From Nitrospiraceae bacterium (lineage in GTDB: Bacteria > Nitrospirota > Thermodesulfovibrionia > Thermodesulfovibrionales > UBA9159): a stretch of DNA of 7,066 bases. The notes under the pieces are model-generated. The model saw nothing but the letters and a program-made list of their open reading frames with translations, did not search any database and was not told the origin of the DNA. The stretch lies in contig DMNE01000502.1 in the NCBI GenBank assembly GCA_003453735.1, positions 243 through 7,308 of the forward strand, given 5' to 3'. The first letter of the stretch is position 1; the number at the start of each line of letters is the position of its first letter. Positions 6,355 to 7,066 of this stretch are shown here, piece by piece. The position numbers and the translations under genes are program-made.

Positions 6355-7066
6355 ATGCACGTAAAAACCAACGCAGACGACTGGGTCGCTCTTACGAAAA
6401 TAAAGAACTTGGATCTTTTTTCTGAACTCGATGTCCTCCTCCGCGCATTAGACCGTTTCTTTACCATCGAAGACCTCCCTCTTTCAAAGGAAGATATTGC
6501 GAACAAGAATTTCTTTGATGAGCTCTCAACAGCTAAAGACGCGATTCTGCGCATACTTGGGCTTCTTGACGTCATCATACCTGAGAGCAAACGGAATATT
6601 TACTGGTTCCAGAAATTTGCGCTCGCAAAATACCTCAACGACAAGCGGAGAGATGCATTCCGAGAAGAGCTCTATAAGCAGGATAACCCGGAAAAAAGTC
6701 TTCTCCTACTCTATGACTCCTTCGTAAACCTCAAAGGCATCATCACGGACATCCTCAAAACGGAACACATCCCTTGTCTCACTTTTACCAGTATCGGCCA
6801 GATGATTGGAAAGGACCTCAGAGAAAATAACTATTTTAATCCCTTCAAAAAAGACCTCAACCCTGAATTCGATGTCATCGATAACCGTGAAATCTCAAGG
6901 ATAGTAAAAGGCATCAAGGACAGGGCAACAAAAAAATCTATCTCGGTGCTTCTCCTGTATCTTTTCAAGTTCCTGAGATATCTCAGGTTTGCTGATATTT
7001 CATCCAAGTATGGTTCTCACAACTCAGCCCTTCTTATCATCCTGCTCCTCCGTTCTGAGATCGCCC
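6355..7066 (+). CDS. Unrecognised protein downstream of lpdA, 3' end off window
   Basis: An uninterrupted frame starts at ATG 6355 and runs to the right edge (237 complete codons, no stop). It begins 18 bases after the lpdA stop, behind a GAGGGA, so it is probably cotranscribed with gcvH-lpdA. The visible protein has no signal peptide and looks soluble and mainly helical. It has alternating Leu-rich and charged stretches, for example LDLFSELDVLLRALDRFF near residues 19-36 and SLLLLYDSFVNLKGII around 120. A leucine-rich, basic amphipathic segment lies around 205-220 (SVLLLYLFKFLRYLRFADI). There is one Cys in this part and no Walker, zinc or nucleotide-binding motif. Codon use resembles lpdA, including AGG and CTC, so it looks native rather than transferred. 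I do not recognise a family; no function is assigned. Whether the hydrophobic patches near the edge continue into membrane segments cannot be seen. Confidence 0.85.
   Translation, partial: MHVKTNADDWVALTKIKNLDLFSELDVLLRALDRFFTIEDLPLSKEDIANKNFFDELSTAKDAILRILGLLDVIIPESKRNIYWFQKFALAKYLNDKRRDAFREELYKQDNPEKSLLLLYDSFVNLKGIITDILKTEHIPCLTFTSIGQMIGKDLRENNYFNPFKKDLNPEFDVIDNREISRIVKGIKDRATKKSISVLLLYLFKFLRYLRFADISSKYGSHNSALLIILLLRSEIA

Noticed and set aside
1..7066. CRISPR array, tRNA, rRNA, insertion sequence, or glycine riboswitch before gcvH
   Set aside because: No regularly spaced repeats, cloverleaf-like segments, transposase motifs or terminal repeats were seen. The 67-base gap before gcvH is too short for a glycine riboswitch.

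Overview
The window looks like a bacterial chromosome segment with moderate GC content. It splits into a left third of accessory or decaying material (about 1-1860) and a right two thirds of compact, well-conserved genes on the + strand (1921-7066). The protein style suggests an anaerobe-rich phylum such as Nitrospirota or a Desulfobacterota-like lineage: a MutS of the long bacterial type, a stand-alone gcvH-lpd pair, and frequent AGG arginine codons. This is an impression rather than a determination, because no rRNA or lineage-specific marker is present.

Left part: positions 1-620 hold the C-terminal portion of a patatin-like phospholipase whose reading frame is broken by an apparent one-base loss near 160-168. 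Positions 621-953 hold a terminator-like hairpin and a short cysteine-rich reading frame of doubtful status. Positions 954-1496 hold an intact minus-strand cysteine hydrolase of the isochorismatase family, with its Asp-Lys-Cys triad. Positions 1497-1920 are mostly non-coding. They contain a short relic resembling the extreme C-terminus of the chemotaxis methylesterase CheB (about 1717-1782) and candidate promoter elements for the next gene.

Right part: mutS (mismatch recognition ATPase, 859 aa from the preferred start) is followed after 67 bases by gcvH (lipoyl carrier H-protein). gcvH overlaps lpdA (dihydrolipoamide dehydrogenase) by four bases (ATGA). Eighteen bases after lpdA starts an open frame that runs off the right edge, a protein I do not recognise. 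gcvH and lpdA make the two generic partners of the glycine cleavage system: the H-protein carries the lipoyl arm and the L-protein reoxidises it with NAD+. The P and T proteins are not in the window. mutS is probably just a neighbour or the head of a loose operon; nothing links it mechanistically to glycine cleavage.

I found no mobile element, CRISPR array, tRNA, rRNA or convincing new multi-gene system. The items most worth a second look are the frameshifted patatin gene, the CheB-like relic, the cysteine-rich small frame, and the unrecognised conserved-looking gene tied to gcvH-lpdA.
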